Made by a program: the position numbers and the translations under genes
Shown: in pieces, positions 27,636-36,311 of the stretch
How the letters are laid out: each line of letters opens with the position of its first letter
How positions within the stretch are numbered: position 1 is the first letter of the stretch
Notes under the pieces: generated by a model
Told to the model about the DNA's origin: nothing
Database searches by the model: none
Seen by the model: only the letters and a program-made list of their open reading frames with translations
DNA from: an uncultured Propionibacteriaceae bacterium
GTDB taxonomy: Bacteria; Actinomycetota; Actinomycetes; Propionibacteriales; Propionibacteriaceae
Reading direction: 5' to 3'
Assembly (NCBI GenBank): GCA_945911015.1
Contig: CAMDZW010000011.1
Coordinates: 21,326-85,325 of the forward strand
DNA length: 64,000 nt

Positions 27636-28526
27636 GTGGAACTCACAAGACCTGACGCAGATGAACTCATCATCTCAGCGGGAAGTACGGGACGTGACGG
27701 ATCCGTACGAGGTGAGTCCAGCACCCTGCCGCTACCGCCGACCACCCGGTTCTCGGTACGGGTGGACTCCCGGCGCTGGTGTCTGGGACACCGGGACGGA
27801 TCCGGCCGCCGGCATTCGTGCCCGGATCGGACCGAGATCACCAAGGCCCGATCCTGTGAACGCTGTGCCGAGCTGGACCCGTACCGGTGGATGCACATCG
27901 CCCACCGCAGCCAGTGGCCGCCGGATCCACAGCTGCGCGAGCATCTGATGCGGCCGCACTGGCTCTACATCGCCACCTTCGCCGGCGGCCAGACCAAGGT
28001 CGGCACGGCGGTCGACGACCGCAAACATGCCCGCCTCGATGAGCAAGGGCCCGTCCTGGCGCACTGGGTCGCGGTCGCCGCCGACGGTGTCGAGGTGAGG
28101 ATGTGGGAGGACCGAGTCTCCCAGGTCGCCGGGATCGGCCAGGTCGTGCGACCGTCGGCGAAAGCTGCCGGTCTGAGCGGACCGATCGACCTGTCCGGAC
28201 TCGCCGCAAGCCATCGCGAGGCGGTGGCACGGGCACAGGAGGCGCTGGCCGGGTTCCAGGATGCGGTGCCTTTTGCCGATCCGTGGCCGAACCCCCGCGA
28301 TCCGCAGACCCTGCTGGGTGATGACATCAGGCCCTACCCGACCTCGCTGGGCTCGGGGGAGCACGGGTTCTCGATCGACTCATGGTGGGGGCCGACGGCA
28401 CTGGTGCGTCTCGACGGTGTCCCGGAGTTGCGGTGGGCGACCGACATGTCCGCCCTGGTCGGGCACCGGATCAGTCAGGGAGAATGGGTGACCGCAGCGC
28501 CGGCCGTACAGGACTCACTGTTCTGA
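27636..28526 (+). CDS. DUF2797 family protein with Cys/His cluster
   Basis: 296 residues, starting at GTG 27636 with GGAG five bases upstream. The region around residues 55-90 has a C-x2-H-x9-C-x13-C-x2-C pattern (WCLGH, SCPDR, SCERC) that could bind zinc. It is followed by HWLYIATFAGGQTKVGT, characteristic of DUF2797 and reminiscent of GIY-YIG-like strands (the LYI...KVG spacing). Function unknown; a nucleic-acid role is only a guess. The last 12 bases overlap the 3' end of the convergent SpoU methyltransferase gene. Confidence 0.75.
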   Translation: MELTRPDADELIISAGSTGRDGSVRGESSTLPLPPTTRFSVRVDSRRWCLGHRDGSGRRHSCPDRTEITKARSCERCAELDPYRWMHIAHRSQWPPDPQLREHLMRPHWLYIATFAGGQTKVGTAVDDRKHARLDEQGPVLAHWVAVAADGVEVRMWEDRVSQVAGIGQVVRPSAKAAGLSGPIDLSGLAASHREAVARAQEALAGFQDAVPFADPWPNPRDPQTLLGDDIRPYPTSLGSGEHGFSIDSWWGPTALVRLDGVPELRWATDMSALVGHRISQGEWVTAAPAVQDSLF

Positions 28527-29171
28527 CCCGGCCCAATCCCGGGCCCAGTGATACATGGCGATCGCGGCGGCGGCGCCGGCGTTGATTGAGCGGGTCGACC
28601 CGTACTGGGTGATCGCGACGTGCTGTTCGCAGATCGCCAGGACATCCTCGGTGAGGCCCTCCCCTTCCGAACCGAAGATCAAACAGGACCGTTCGGGGAG
28701 CCGGACCCCTTCGAGCGGCACCGAACCGGGGACATTGTCCACCCCCACCGGGCTCAGCTGGTTGGCGCGCAGCCACTCGGCGAGGTCGGCGGCATCCCGG
28801 TGGTGGTGGACGTGGAGGTAGCGGTCGGTGACCATCGCACCCCGACGATTCCAGCGACGACGTCCGATGATGTGCACCCCGGCGACATTGAAGGCATTCG
28901 CGGTGCGGACCACCGAGCCGATGTTGAAGTCGTGCTGCCAGTTCTGGATGGCGACGTGGAGTGGGTGCCGGACCTGGTCCAGGTCGGCCACGATGGCCTC
29001 GAGGCGCCAGTAGCGGTAGCGATCCACCACATTGCGTCGGTCCCCTGCCTCGAGGAGCTCGGGGTCCAACCGAGGATCGTCGGGCCACGGCTCGGGGGGC
29101 GGCCCCACACCGATCGTGTGCTCGTCGGGCGCCACCGGGTTGTCGTCGCCCTCGGGGGTCGGATCGGTCAT
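28515..29171 (-). CDS. SpoU/TrmH-family RNA 2'-O-methyltransferase
   Basis: 218 residues with the three SPOUT motifs: HDFNIGSVVRTANAF (motif 1), CLIFGSEGEGLTEDV (motif 2) and GSTRSINAGAAAAIAMYHW (motif 3, SLNV-like). The family methylates ribose 2'-OH in tRNA or rRNA as knotted dimers. About 60 N-terminal residues precede the catalytic fold. ATG 29171 is preferred: TACTGT (29179-29184) lies seven bases upstream, in line with a leaderless mRNA. The exact RNA target is not predictable. Confidence 0.88.
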   Translation of the reverse strand: MTDPTPEGDDNPVAPDEHTIGVGPPPEPWPDDPRLDPELLEAGDRRNVVDRYRYWRLEAIVADLDQVRHPLHVAIQNWQHDFNIGSVVRTANAFNVAGVHIIGRRRWNRRGAMVTDRYLHVHHHRDAADLAEWLRANQLSPVGVDNVPGSVPLEGVRLPERSCLIFGSEGEGLTEDVLAICEQHVAITQYGSTRSINAGAAAAIAMYHWARDWAGSEQ

Positions 29172-29178
29172 GGCCGAC

Positions 29179-29188
29179 ACAGTAATCT
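29179..29188. promoter_or_regulatory. Overlapping divergent -10 elements
   Basis: TACTGT on the minus strand (29179-29184) serves the SpoU gene and TAATCT on the plus strand (29183-29188) serves the DUF368 gene. They share two base pairs, and each is seven bases from its start codon (29171 and 29196). The two start codons are only 24 bp apart, so two polymerases cannot occupy the site at once. Confidence 0.5.
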
Positions 29189-29195
29189 GGCGTGC

Positions 29196-30194
29196 GTGCC
29201 TACTGCAGACCAGCCCGTGACCGACCCCGTCCCGGACGCCGCCGAGACCATCACTCGGCCACCTTCCATGCTCGACGGCCTGCCGGGGTGGCTGGTCACT
29301 GTCATCAACCTGTTCCGAGGTGGGGCGATCGGCGCCTCGGAGGCCCTGCCCGGGATCAGCGGCGGCACCACGGCCCTGATCATCGGGCTCTACGACGATC
29401 TGATCGCCGGAGCGGGCCATGTCATCCGGGGCGCGAAGCATTTCACGGTCGACCTGGTCCGCAGGCAGGGCGCCGGCCGTGCTGTCGCCGAGTGGCGCCA
29501 GGCCCGGTGGAGCATCATCGTGCCGGTGCTGGTCGGCATGGGTGTGGCCCTGATCCTGTCGGCCAAGGTTCTGGCGCCCTTGGTCGAGCGCCACCCGCAG
29601 TATGCTCTCGCGGCCTTCTTCGGCCTGGTGCTGGCCTCGCTGCCGATCCCGTACCGTCACTCCGGGCAGCCGTGGAAGGTGCGCCACTATGTGATCGCCC
29701 TCGTGGCCGGTGCGGCATCCTTCCTGTTCACCGGGCTGCCGCAGGCAGTCCTGCCGCAGCATCCGGTCGTGATCTTCTTCGCCGCCGCCATCGCGGTCTG
29801 CGCCCTGGTCCTGCCCGGGTTGTCCGGCGCCTTCATCCTGTTGACGGTCGGGCTCTATGAGCCGACGCTGCGTGCGGTCGCCGAGGCCAACATCGGCTAC
29901 CTGACGATCTTCGCCCTCGGCATGGTCGTGGGCATGGCCTCGGTGGTCCAGGTGATGCAGTTCCTGTTGAAGCACCACCACCACCTGACCACGGTCGTGC
30001 TGACCGGACTGATGGCGGGGTCCCTGCGGGCCCTGTGGCCGTGGCAGGACGAGGGGCGCAGTTTCGCCCAGCCGAGCGATGTCGGTCCCACCGTGCTGTG
30101 TGCGGTGATCGGGTTCGTCGTGGTCACCGGCTTCATCCTGCTCGGGAGTCGAGCGGCGAAGCGTCAGCACAAGCTCCACGCCGGGGGCGTCTGA
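29196..30194 (+). CDS. DUF368 family polytopic membrane protein (PopT-like)
   Basis: 332 residues with about eight hydrophobic helices. GGAIGASEALPGISGGTTAL near the N-terminus and VLPGLSGAFILLTVGLYEP in the second half are the paired P-G-[IL]-S-G repeats typical of DUF368. DUF368 proteins (PopT) have been reported to translocate undecaprenyl phosphate, recycling the lipid carrier for wall synthesis; function here is by family. The start is GTG 29196 with TAATCT (29183-29188) seven bases upstream, so probably leaderless. Confidence 0.88.
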   Translation: MPTADQPVTDPVPDAAETITRPPSMLDGLPGWLVTVINLFRGGAIGASEALPGISGGTTALIIGLYDDLIAGAGHVIRGAKHFTVDLVRRQGAGRAVAEWRQARWSIIVPVLVGMGVALILSAKVLAPLVERHPQYALAAFFGLVLASLPIPYRHSGQPWKVRHYVIALVAGAASFLFTGLPQAVLPQHPVVIFFAAAIAVCALVLPGLSGAFILLTVGLYEPTLRAVAEANIGYLTIFALGMVVGMASVVQVMQFLLKHHHHLTTVVLTGLMAGSLRALWPWQDEGRSFAQPSDVGPTVLCAVIGFVVVTGFILLGSRAAKRQHKLHAGGV

Positions 30195-30231
30195 ACGGCG
30201 CAGCACCCGTCGCGTCCACGCCCGGGGACCT

Positions 30232-31173
30232 TCAGCTGGCGGTGATCTCGTCGATCCGGGCCAGCTCCTCATCGGTCGGCACCCACAGCCCGGCCGACAC
30301 ATTGGCCTCGATCTGTTCGACCCGGGTCGCTCCGGCGATCACGGAACCGACGCTCGGCATGGCGGCCAGACCGCCGATGGCGATCTGGAGCAGAGTGATG
30401 CCACGCTCGTCGGCGAAGTCCTGCAGCGCTTCCACGGTGTCGAAGTCGACCCCGGCCAACCGGTCGGGCTGTTTGGCCAGACGGGTCCCTTCCGGGGCGC
30501 CCTCACCACGTCGGTACTTGCCGGTCAGCGCTCCACCGGCCAGCGGAAGATAGGGCAGCATCGACTGGCCGGTGTAGAGCAATGCGGGGACGAGTTCGGC
30601 CTCGGCCTCACGATGCAGCCAGGAGTAGTGGTTCTGCGCCGAGACGAAGGGTTCCAGGCCGCCGCTGCGAGCGGTCCAGTCGGCATCGACGACCTGCCAG
30701 CCGGCAAAGTTGGACGATCCGATGTAGCGGATCTTGCCCTCGTGGACCAGGTCGTTGAGGACGTCGAGGGTTTCCTCGATCGGGGTGTGCGGATCGGGGC
30801 GATGCATCTGGTAGAGGTCGATCCACTCGGTGCCGAGACGTCTCAGGCTGGACTCCACCGCGCGCCGCACATAGCGACGCGACCCTCGTACCCCCCAATC
30901 CGGACCGTTGAGGCCGTTGAGCCCCACGCCGAACTTCGTGGCCACGACGACATCGCCCCGGCGGGAGCCGAGTGCAGCGCCGAGCAGTTCCTCGGAGCGA
31001 CCGCCTCCGCCGTAGCAGTCGGCGGTGTCGAACAGCGTGATGCCCGCATCGATCGCCGCGTCCACCACGGGCGCCACATCCTCATCGGCCATGCGGCCGC
31101 CGAAATTGTTGCACCCCAGCCCGACGGTGGACACGGTGAGGCCGGAGTTGCCGAGCTGACGACAGGTCATCAT
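30232..31173 (-). CDS. Aldo/keto reductase
   Basis: 313 residues, TIM-barrel NAD(P)H-dependent reductase. Catalytic residues can be assigned: Asp and Tyr in LFDTADCYGGGGRSEELLG, Lys in VVATKFGVG, His in IDLYQMHRPDPHTPIEETL. GITLLQIAIGGLAAMPSVGSVIAGAT holds the phosphate-binding region. The substrate is unknown. Starts at the first of two consecutive ATG codons (31173). A 9-bp hairpin (31198-31228) is immediately upstream. Confidence 0.92.
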   Translation of the reverse strand: MMTCRQLGNSGLTVSTVGLGCNNFGGRMADEDVAPVVDAAIDAGITLFDTADCYGGGGRSEELLGAALGSRRGDVVVATKFGVGLNGLNGPDWGVRGSRRYVRRAVESSLRRLGTEWIDLYQMHRPDPHTPIEETLDVLNDLVHEGKIRYIGSSNFAGWQVVDADWTARSGGLEPFVSAQNHYSWLHREAEAELVPALLYTGQSMLPYLPLAGGALTGKYRRGEGAPEGTRLAKQPDRLAGVDFDTVEALQDFADERGITLLQIAIGGLAAMPSVGSVIAGATRVEQIEANVSAGLWVPTDEELARIDEITAS

Positions 31174-31197
31174 GTCGGGATCGTTGCACACCCGACC

Positions 31198-31228
31198 GTC
31201 CGGGCCAAGCTTGGGTCTGGGCCCGGAC
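31198..31228 (-). other. Hairpin just upstream of the aldo/keto reductase
   Basis: GTCCGGGCC (31198-31206) pairs perfectly with GGCCCGGAC (31220-31228) around a 13-nt loop, ending 25 bases before the start codon. It could be a 5'-leader stem or the dyad of a binding site. The rest of the 218-bp gap to the lipase gene shows nothing I can name. Confidence 0.35.
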
Positions 31229-31391
31229 AGTCGCACCCCCGATCAGGTGGATGACCGGCGCATCCGGAAGGGCTGACCAACCCCCGGTGCCGTTGCCTGC
31301 CACGGTCACTGTAGAAATGCTCAACCGGCAACGAACGACCCGTGAGTGATGGCCAGTGACCAAGGAGGACGGCCACCACGACTGATCTTCT

Positions 31392-33167
31392 TTATGCGGA
31401 CGGGCTCAGGAGGCCGTCGGCCCAACGGAACAGATCATCCACCAGTGGCGACCCCGGCGCCACCACTCCCATGTGGGTGTAGCCCGGATATTCGTGTGCC
31501 TCGAGCAGAGCCGACCGGGAGCCCAGTCGTTCCACGAAGCTTCGCTGCATGGTGATCGGCACGACTTCGTCGTCGGTCCCCTGTCCGAGGAACAGGGGGG
31601 CCGTCCCAGGGTCCCGGGCAATGTTGTGCACGAGCCGCTGCCGTACCGGCCCCGGACCAAGATCCAAGGAGTAGAGCGGTTGGCCGTGACTGATGACCGA
31701 TGCGGTGAGAATCGACACCAACATGGTGGTGTCGGTCGCACAGCGTGAGGCATAGGCCTCGACAAATCCCCGTCCCGCAGGGTGGACCATCGATTCCAGG
31801 GTCATCTCGGGGTACTCGTTGCTGTAGGGCACCAACACATAGGAGGTGATCACGCCAGACACTGCGGAACTGGACCGCGATGTGACACCGATCGCCAGCG
31901 TGAGCGGATCGACGGCGGCGGACAGGGCAGCGACACCGAGGACGTGCAGTTCCGGCGCGTATTCCGCAGCGAGCTGTCCGGCCCACAGGGAGGCGTGGCC
32001 ACCTTGGGAGTGTCCCCACAAGAACACATCGTTGGAGGCGTTGAAGTCGTCGATCGAGCGCACGGCGCGGACCGCATCAAGGACGGCTCGACCTTCGCCT
32101 TCGCCGATCAGATAGGGATAACGACCGCGTGTCCCTTGACCGGGATAGTCGGTGGCCACGACGATCCACCCCCGTGCCATCGCCTCCCCGATGCCTGGAA
32201 TTGCCTCCTCCGAGAGGGCATTGTCCTTCAGGCTGGGAGCACATTCGACCGCAACCCCGGTGGTGCCGTGCTGCCAGGCCAGGACGACGCGGTCCCCGTC
32301 GTGGTCCCGGTCCGGGACCGCGGCCACGGCGCTGGCCACCGTGACCGATCCGTCCTCCCGTGTCGTCGAGTAGAGCAGCCGCACGGCGCGAGCCCCCTCC
32401 GGGGCTTGCCCGTCGTACGGTGCGACCCGCAGGAGTGTCCCTGGCGCGGACGGGACCTCAGCATGCCATTCATAGAAATCATCGGGTGTGTCGACGCTGG
32501 CCCGCAGGGCCACCGACAGAACCAGCAGCAAGCACCCCACCAGCACCAGGAGAACCGATGCCACTGAGCTCACCGCGCCAGCCACGCGGCCCAGCCCCCT
32601 CTCCGACCGGTGCCCCCTCTCCGACCGGTGTCCCCGCTCCGACCGGTACTGGCGTACGGCCCTGGTCAGAAACACCACCCCGACGGCCAGCACCGCAATG
32701 TCAAAGACGTACGCCGTGACCACCAGTCCGACATCGGCCCACAACAGGCACACCGCACCCCACACGAGCACAACCACACCACCCAGGATCGGCAACCGTC
32801 GCACCATCGGGTGCCGACGGTCGAAGGCGATGGCCACCCACGCGCCCAGGGCCAGGACGGCAACCAGCGGCCCCCAGGTCGGCAGCACCAGCAGGGGAAT
32901 GTGTATCCACAGCACCAGCGCGGCGGCGCCGCCCGCCACGACCAGACCCAGGACCCGGCTGGGCCAGGAGCGGGCGCGGACGGCCAGCACCACGCCGCCG
33001 ACGAAGAGCACCGCGATGATGGTCACGGTGAGGACCATCAGGCTCATCAGGGGTTCGGTGGCCAGGAAGAGCGCGGCCGCCACCAGCGCGGCACCGCACA
33101 GCCCCAGTGCGACGCGGTGAAGTGTTGGCCCGGAGCCGGTCAGTACTGCGCGTGGGGAATCAGTCAC
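31392..33167 (-). CDS. Secretory-lipase-type alpha/beta hydrolase with N-terminal membrane domain
   Basis: 591 residues in two parts. Residues 1-225 hold about seven hydrophobic helices, broken near residue 172 by a six-residue repeat (RSERGH, RSERGH, RSERGL). The C-terminal ~360 residues are an alpha/beta hydrolase of the secretory lipase (LIP) type: AWQHGTTG (oxyanion strand), VVATDYPGQG, the nucleophile elbow LWGHSQGGHAS, GQGTDDEVVP (acid) and YTHMGVV (His). The catalytic half is probably on the outer face. Substrates may be lipids or esters; the membrane half is not a usual partner of this fold. Confidence 0.8.
   Translation of the reverse strand: MTDSPRAVLTGSGPTLHRVALGLCGAALVAAALFLATEPLMSLMVLTVTIIAVLFVGGVVLAVRARSWPSRVLGLVVAGGAAALVLWIHIPLLVLPTWGPLVAVLALGAWVAIAFDRRHPMVRRLPILGGVVVLVWGAVCLLWADVGLVVTAYVFDIAVLAVGVVFLTRAVRQYRSERGHRSERGHRSERGLGRVAGAVSSVASVLLVLVGCLLLVLSVALRASVDTPDDFYEWHAEVPSAPGTLLRVAPYDGQAPEGARAVRLLYSTTREDGSVTVASAVAAVPDRDHDGDRVVLAWQHGTTGVAVECAPSLKDNALSEEAIPGIGEAMARGWIVVATDYPGQGTRGRYPYLIGEGEGRAVLDAVRAVRSIDDFNASNDVFLWGHSQGGHASLWAGQLAAEYAPELHVLGVAALSAAVDPLTLAIGVTSRSSSAVSGVITSYVLVPYSNEYPEMTLESMVHPAGRGFVEAYASRCATDTTMLVSILTASVISHGQPLYSLDLGPGPVRQRLVHNIARDPGTAPLFLGQGTDDEVVPITMQRSFVERLGSRSALLEAHEYPGYTHMGVVAPGSPLVDDLFRWADGLLSPSA
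32599..32652. repeat. Three 18-bp tandem repeats inside the lipase gene
   Basis: CTCTCCGACCGGTGCCCC at 32599-32616, the same with one change at 32617-32634, and a diverged third copy at 32635-32652. Being in multiples of three they keep the frame and encode the RSERGH repeats in the juxtamembrane loop, so copy number can vary without breaking the gene. Confidence 0.8.
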
Positions 33168-33227
33168 ATCCGGGACCGTTGGCTCCCTGATCCAGGAGGA
33201 ACGACGGTGACGTTCCCACTCGACGCG

Positions 33228-33788
33228 TCAACGGACTCCCCCTGCGTCGTCCACCACCAGATCAGCCTTGCCGATGGCGAACCGGTACGGCAGGCCTGCG
33301 GCCTCGATGGCCTCCTTCGCGCCGGTGTCGCGGTCGACGATCACAGCAACGCCGACGACCTCGGCACCAGCCGCACGCAACGCCTCGACCGCGGTCAGCA
33401 CCGATCCGCCGGTGGTGGAGGTGTCCTCGACGGCCAGCACCTTGCGTCCCACGATGTCGGGACCCTCGATGAGACGCTGCAGTCCGTGGGTCTTGTTGGC
33501 CTTGCGGACGACAAACGCGTCAAGCCGGTCACCGGCAGCGGCCGCCGCGTGCAGCAGGGAAGCGGCGACCGGGTCGGCGCCCAGGGTGAGACCTCCGGCG
33601 GCGGCATAGTCCCAGTCGGCGGTGAGTTCGCGCATCACACGTCCCACCAGCGGGGCGGCCTCACCGTCAAGGCTGATCCGGCGCATGTCGATGTAGTAGT
33701 CGGACTCCTGGCCCGAGGAGAGAGTGACCCGCTGCCGTACGACGGCGCGTTCGTTGACCAGTTCAGTCAGTCGTGCAAGATCGTCCAT
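33228..33788 (-). CDS. pyrE: Orotate phosphoribosyltransferase
   Basis: 186 residues. VTLSSGQESDYYIDMRR is the N-terminal OPRTase signature, FVVRKANKTHG the catalytic Lys loop, and VLAVEDTSTTGGSVLTAVEA the PRPP-binding loop. It forms OMP from orotate and PRPP in pyrimidine synthesis. It follows the sortase gene by 11 bp on the same strand and probably shares its message; other pyr genes are not in the window. Confidence 0.94.
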   Translation of the reverse strand: MDDLARLTELVNERAVVRQRVTLSSGQESDYYIDMRRISLDGEAAPLVGRVMRELTADWDYAAAGGLTLGADPVAASLLHAAAAAGDRLDAFVVRKANKTHGLQRLIEGPDIVGRKVLAVEDTSTTGGSVLTAVEALRAAGAEVVGVAVIVDRDTGAKEAIEAAGLPYRFAIGKADLVVDDAGGVR

Positions 33789-33799
33789 GATGCAGAACT

Positions 33800-34618
33800 C
33801 TACTTGTTCTGCACGTCCACGAGATGGCCGAAGCCGACCGAGCGGTCCGGCGAATGGAACAGGTCCTGACAGGTGGTGAGGGTGATCAGTGCCTGGCTGG
33901 GCTCCTCGCCCTGCTTGCCGGGCACCGGGTCCAGAACCCAACCCCCGTCACTTGCGTCGACGGTCAGCTCCGAGGGAGGGACGTCGATGACATAGGTGTA
34001 GATCGCGTCCCGCGTCTCCACGATGATCTCGTCGCCCTTCTGGATCTCGAGCAGACGGCGGAACGGTTCGCCTCGAGTGATGCGGTGTCCGGCGACCGAG
34101 AAGTTGCCGATCTCACCCGGGGCGACGGCCTGGTCATAGATGCCCACACCACTGGACAGAGCGTCGTCGGAGATGCCGGGGATGAGTGGAACCTCGAAGT
34201 CGGGGCCGAAGCGCGGGATCCGCAGCAGCGCCACGGCTCGGGCGTCACGTGCATCCGAATCCCCGCTGCCACCGGCCGGATCCGCTTCCTGGGACCCGGA
34301 GTTGTCGCCCTGGTCGTCGGCCGGTGGGTTCTCCCATTCCTGGCGGAGCTTGTCCTTCTCGTCCTCGAACCGCTTCTCGGCGATGACATTGGTGCCGACG
34401 TACTGGTAACCGACCCAGCCGAGTACGCCGACCCCGATCAGCATCAGACACAGGCCAAGGATCAGCGGGACTCGACGACCGCGACCCGTAGTGCGGCGGG
34501 GCTTCTGCTCGCCGGCATCATCGGCGGCATCTGCGTCATCGGCAGCGGCTGAGTCCTCTCCGGCGAAAAGGTCGTCGGAGAGGTCGGAGTCAGGCCGGTC
34601 ATCCTGCGGGTCAGGCAT
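33800..34618 (-). CDS. Class E sortase
   Basis: About 272 residues: an acidic, disordered N-terminus, one membrane helix (VPLILGLCLMLIGVGVLGWV), a Gly/Asp-rich spacer and a sortase beta-barrel. Catalytic residues are His in FSVAGHRITRGEPFRRL, Cys in ALITLTTCQDL and Arg in SPDRSVGFGHL. The TLTTC context is typical of actinobacterial class E. It would anchor LPxTG-like (often LAxTG) proteins to peptidoglycan. I start at ATG 34618 because CATAAT (34626-34631) is seven bases upstream; ATG 34627 is in frame as an alternative. Confidence 0.9.
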   Translation of the reverse strand: MPDPQDDRPDSDLSDDLFAGEDSAAADDADAADDAGEQKPRRTTGRGRRVPLILGLCLMLIGVGVLGWVGYQYVGTNVIAEKRFEDEKDKLRQEWENPPADDQGDNSGSQEADPAGGSGDSDARDARAVALLRIPRFGPDFEVPLIPGISDDALSSGVGIYDQAVAPGEIGNFSVAGHRITRGEPFRRLLEIQKGDEIIVETRDAIYTYVIDVPPSELTVDASDGGWVLDPVPGKQGEEPSQALITLTTCQDLFHSPDRSVGFGHLVDVQNK

Positions 34619-34625
34619 ACCGTCC

Positions 34626-34631
34626 ATTATG
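34626..34631 (-). promoter_or_regulatory. -10 element of the sortase-pyrE unit
   Basis: CATAAT on the minus strand, seven bases before the ATG at 34618; a leaderless start is likely. It differs from the consensus TATAAT at one base. No good -35 is visible. Confidence 0.45.
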
Positions 34632-34729
34632 TCCTACTCACAAGACCCCCATAAGGAGTCAGAGGCGACTCACGAGCCCCAATGATGCCGGGGTCGACCC
34701 GGCTCGGCATGCCTGACCGATCCCAATGC

Positions 34730-35560
34730 TCAGCTGAACATGCCACGGCCGTGGACCGGGGTGTCGTAGTCGTCGATGTCTCGGATCGGCGAGGCGCCGG
34801 TGACGAACCTTTTCCAGGTGCTTCCGTGGAGGAGTCGGTACGGGAAGACGCCGCGCGACGCCTTGGCCTGGAGGGCGTCGATCGGCAGTGGAGCCGCGCT
34901 GCCCAACAGGATGATGTTGCCGACGCGACGGCCCTTCACGGTGGCGGGCTCGGCCGACAGGCAGGTGTGGCCGAAGGTCTCGGCCAGGCCGGCGGCAGCA
35001 CGGCGGGCGAAGTCGAAGGGTGCCTTGTCGGTGAGGTTCCACATGATCGTGCCAGTGCCGACCAGGACTCGGGCGACGTCGGCGAGGAATTCGGCGGTGG
35101 CCAGTTCGGGCGGGACCTTCGATCCGATGAACGCGTCGACGATGACGATGTCGGCATAGTCGTCACGCATGGCAGCAATCCCGGAGCGGCCGTCAGTGGC
35201 GCGGACCTTGATCCCGGAGTTGCGGGCCAACGGGACAGTCTGGCGGACCCGTTCGGTCAGGTCGGCGTCGGGTTCGAGGACGATCTGTGCCGAGGAGGGT
35301 CGGGTGTGGGCAACGTAGCGGGCCAGGGTCATGCCGGCGCCGCCGACGTGGATGACGCGCAGCCGCTCACCGTCCGGAGCGTGAACGTCGATGGCATCAG
35401 CGATCCGTTGCACGTAGTCGAACTCGAGTCGGGTCGGGTCGTCCGGGTCGATCCAGGACTGTTCGGTGCCGTTGACCATGATCGACCATGCACCTGGGAA
35501 GTCGAGGTCGCGGACCAGGTGGGGGCGGTCCCGCTCGTCCTCGTCGCAGTTGTCTGTCAC
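34730..35560 (-). CDS. Spermidine-synthase-like methyltransferase-fold protein
   Basis: 276 residues. RVIHVGGAGMTLARYVAH resembles the glycine-rich motif of spermidine synthases, IVLEPDADLTERVRQ ends strand 2 with an acidic residue, and ADIVIVDAFIGSKVPPEL matches the D-x-x-D/A catalytic-loop area. Such stand-alone SpeE-like proteins are common in actinobacteria and often lack the polyamine site, so the reaction is uncertain. GTG 35560 is chosen because TACGCT (35567-35572) lies six bases upstream. Confidence 0.75.
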   Translation of the reverse strand: MTDNCDEDERDRPHLVRDLDFPGAWSIMVNGTEQSWIDPDDPTRLEFDYVQRIADAIDVHAPDGERLRVIHVGGAGMTLARYVAHTRPSSAQIVLEPDADLTERVRQTVPLARNSGIKVRATDGRSGIAAMRDDYADIVIVDAFIGSKVPPELATAEFLADVARVLVGTGTIMWNLTDKAPFDFARRAAAGLAETFGHTCLSAEPATVKGRRVGNIILLGSAAPLPIDALQAKASRGVFPYRLLHGSTWKRFVTGASPIRDIDDYDTPVHGRGMFS

Positions 35561-35566
35561 TGCCCG

Positions 35567-35572
35567 AGCGTA
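35567..35572 (-). promoter_or_regulatory. -10 element of the spermidine-synthase-like gene
   Basis: TACGCT on the minus strand, six bases before GTG 35560. No Shine-Dalgarno sequence is visible, so a leaderless message is likely. Confidence 0.4.
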
Positions 35573-35606
35573 TCGAACCAGGCCGGCCGCGTGGCGATCA
35601 ATGGCG

Positions 35607-36305
35607 TCAGTCGCTGTCGAGCGTGGTCGCGGTGCCAAGGTCGCGCCACCGTTCGGCAAAGTCCTTGGCCTCCTTGAGGCCGAGACCGGTCGATTCCCGA
35701 ACCTTCTTGATCGCCTGGATGAGTTTGTCCTCGGCGAGGAGCTTGCCGATCTCGAGGCGGTCGAGGTCATGGATGGTGGTCGTGTCGAGGCTGTCCGGCG
35801 GCAGGATGACCGGCCCGGTCATCGGCATGGTGTCGCGGTGGCCGTGGGGAGGCGCCGGGAAGGATGTCGGCCCAAAGGTGGTGTCATCGTCGACATTGCC
35901 GAGGGCGCCGTGGTCGCGCCACCGTTCGGCGTACTCCTTGGCTTCCCTGAGTCCAAGACCGGTCGATTCGCGAACCAATTTGATCGCGGCGATCAGCTGC
36001 CGATCAGCCAACAGGCGACCGATCTCGGTGCGGGTGGCGTCGCTCAGGTCGCTGGTGTCCATGGCGTCGGGCGGCAGGACAACCTGGCCCGATGTCGCGC
36101 GCGGTTTGGATGCGTTGTTGCGGTCCGGAACGGCCGGGAACGGCGCGTTGTCATCGGTGAGCGCCGGGTCGGTTGTGCTGCCAGCCACTTGGTTGCGGCG
36201 GCGCAGCGAGGAGACGGCGACGATGACGCCGACCGCGATGCCTCCACCGAAGAGCAACGCGAGCACCACCGCGATGACGGCGATCTCCGCCGGACCGATG
36301 TTCAT
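35607..36305 (-). CDS. Membrane-anchored protein with two L7/L12-C-terminal-like domains
   Basis: 232 residues. A single N-terminal helix (IAVIAVVLALLFGGGIAVGV, about residues 8-32) is followed by two copies of a 38-residue unit resembling the C-terminal domain of ribosomal protein L7/L12: LIAAIKLVRESTGLGLREAK (around residue 105) and LIQAIKKVRESTGLGLKEAK (around residue 200). Each copy is preceded by VxLPPDxxDT, so an approximately 90-residue block was duplicated. The proline-rich linkers look flexible. The function is unknown; the fold usually binds protein partners. The divergent gene encodes a distantly similar unit. Confidence 0.75.
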   Translation of the reverse strand: MNIGPAEIAVIAVVLALLFGGGIAVGVIVAVSSLRRRNQVAGSTTDPALTDDNAPFPAVPDRNNASKPRATSGQVVLPPDAMDTSDLSDATRTEIGRLLADRQLIAAIKLVRESTGLGLREAKEYAERWRDHGALGNVDDDTTFGPTSFPAPPHGHRDTMPMTGPVILPPDSLDTTTIHDLDRLEIGKLLAEDKLIQAIKKVRESTGLGLKEAKDFAERWRDLGTATTLDSD

Positions 36306-36311
36306 GGCCTC

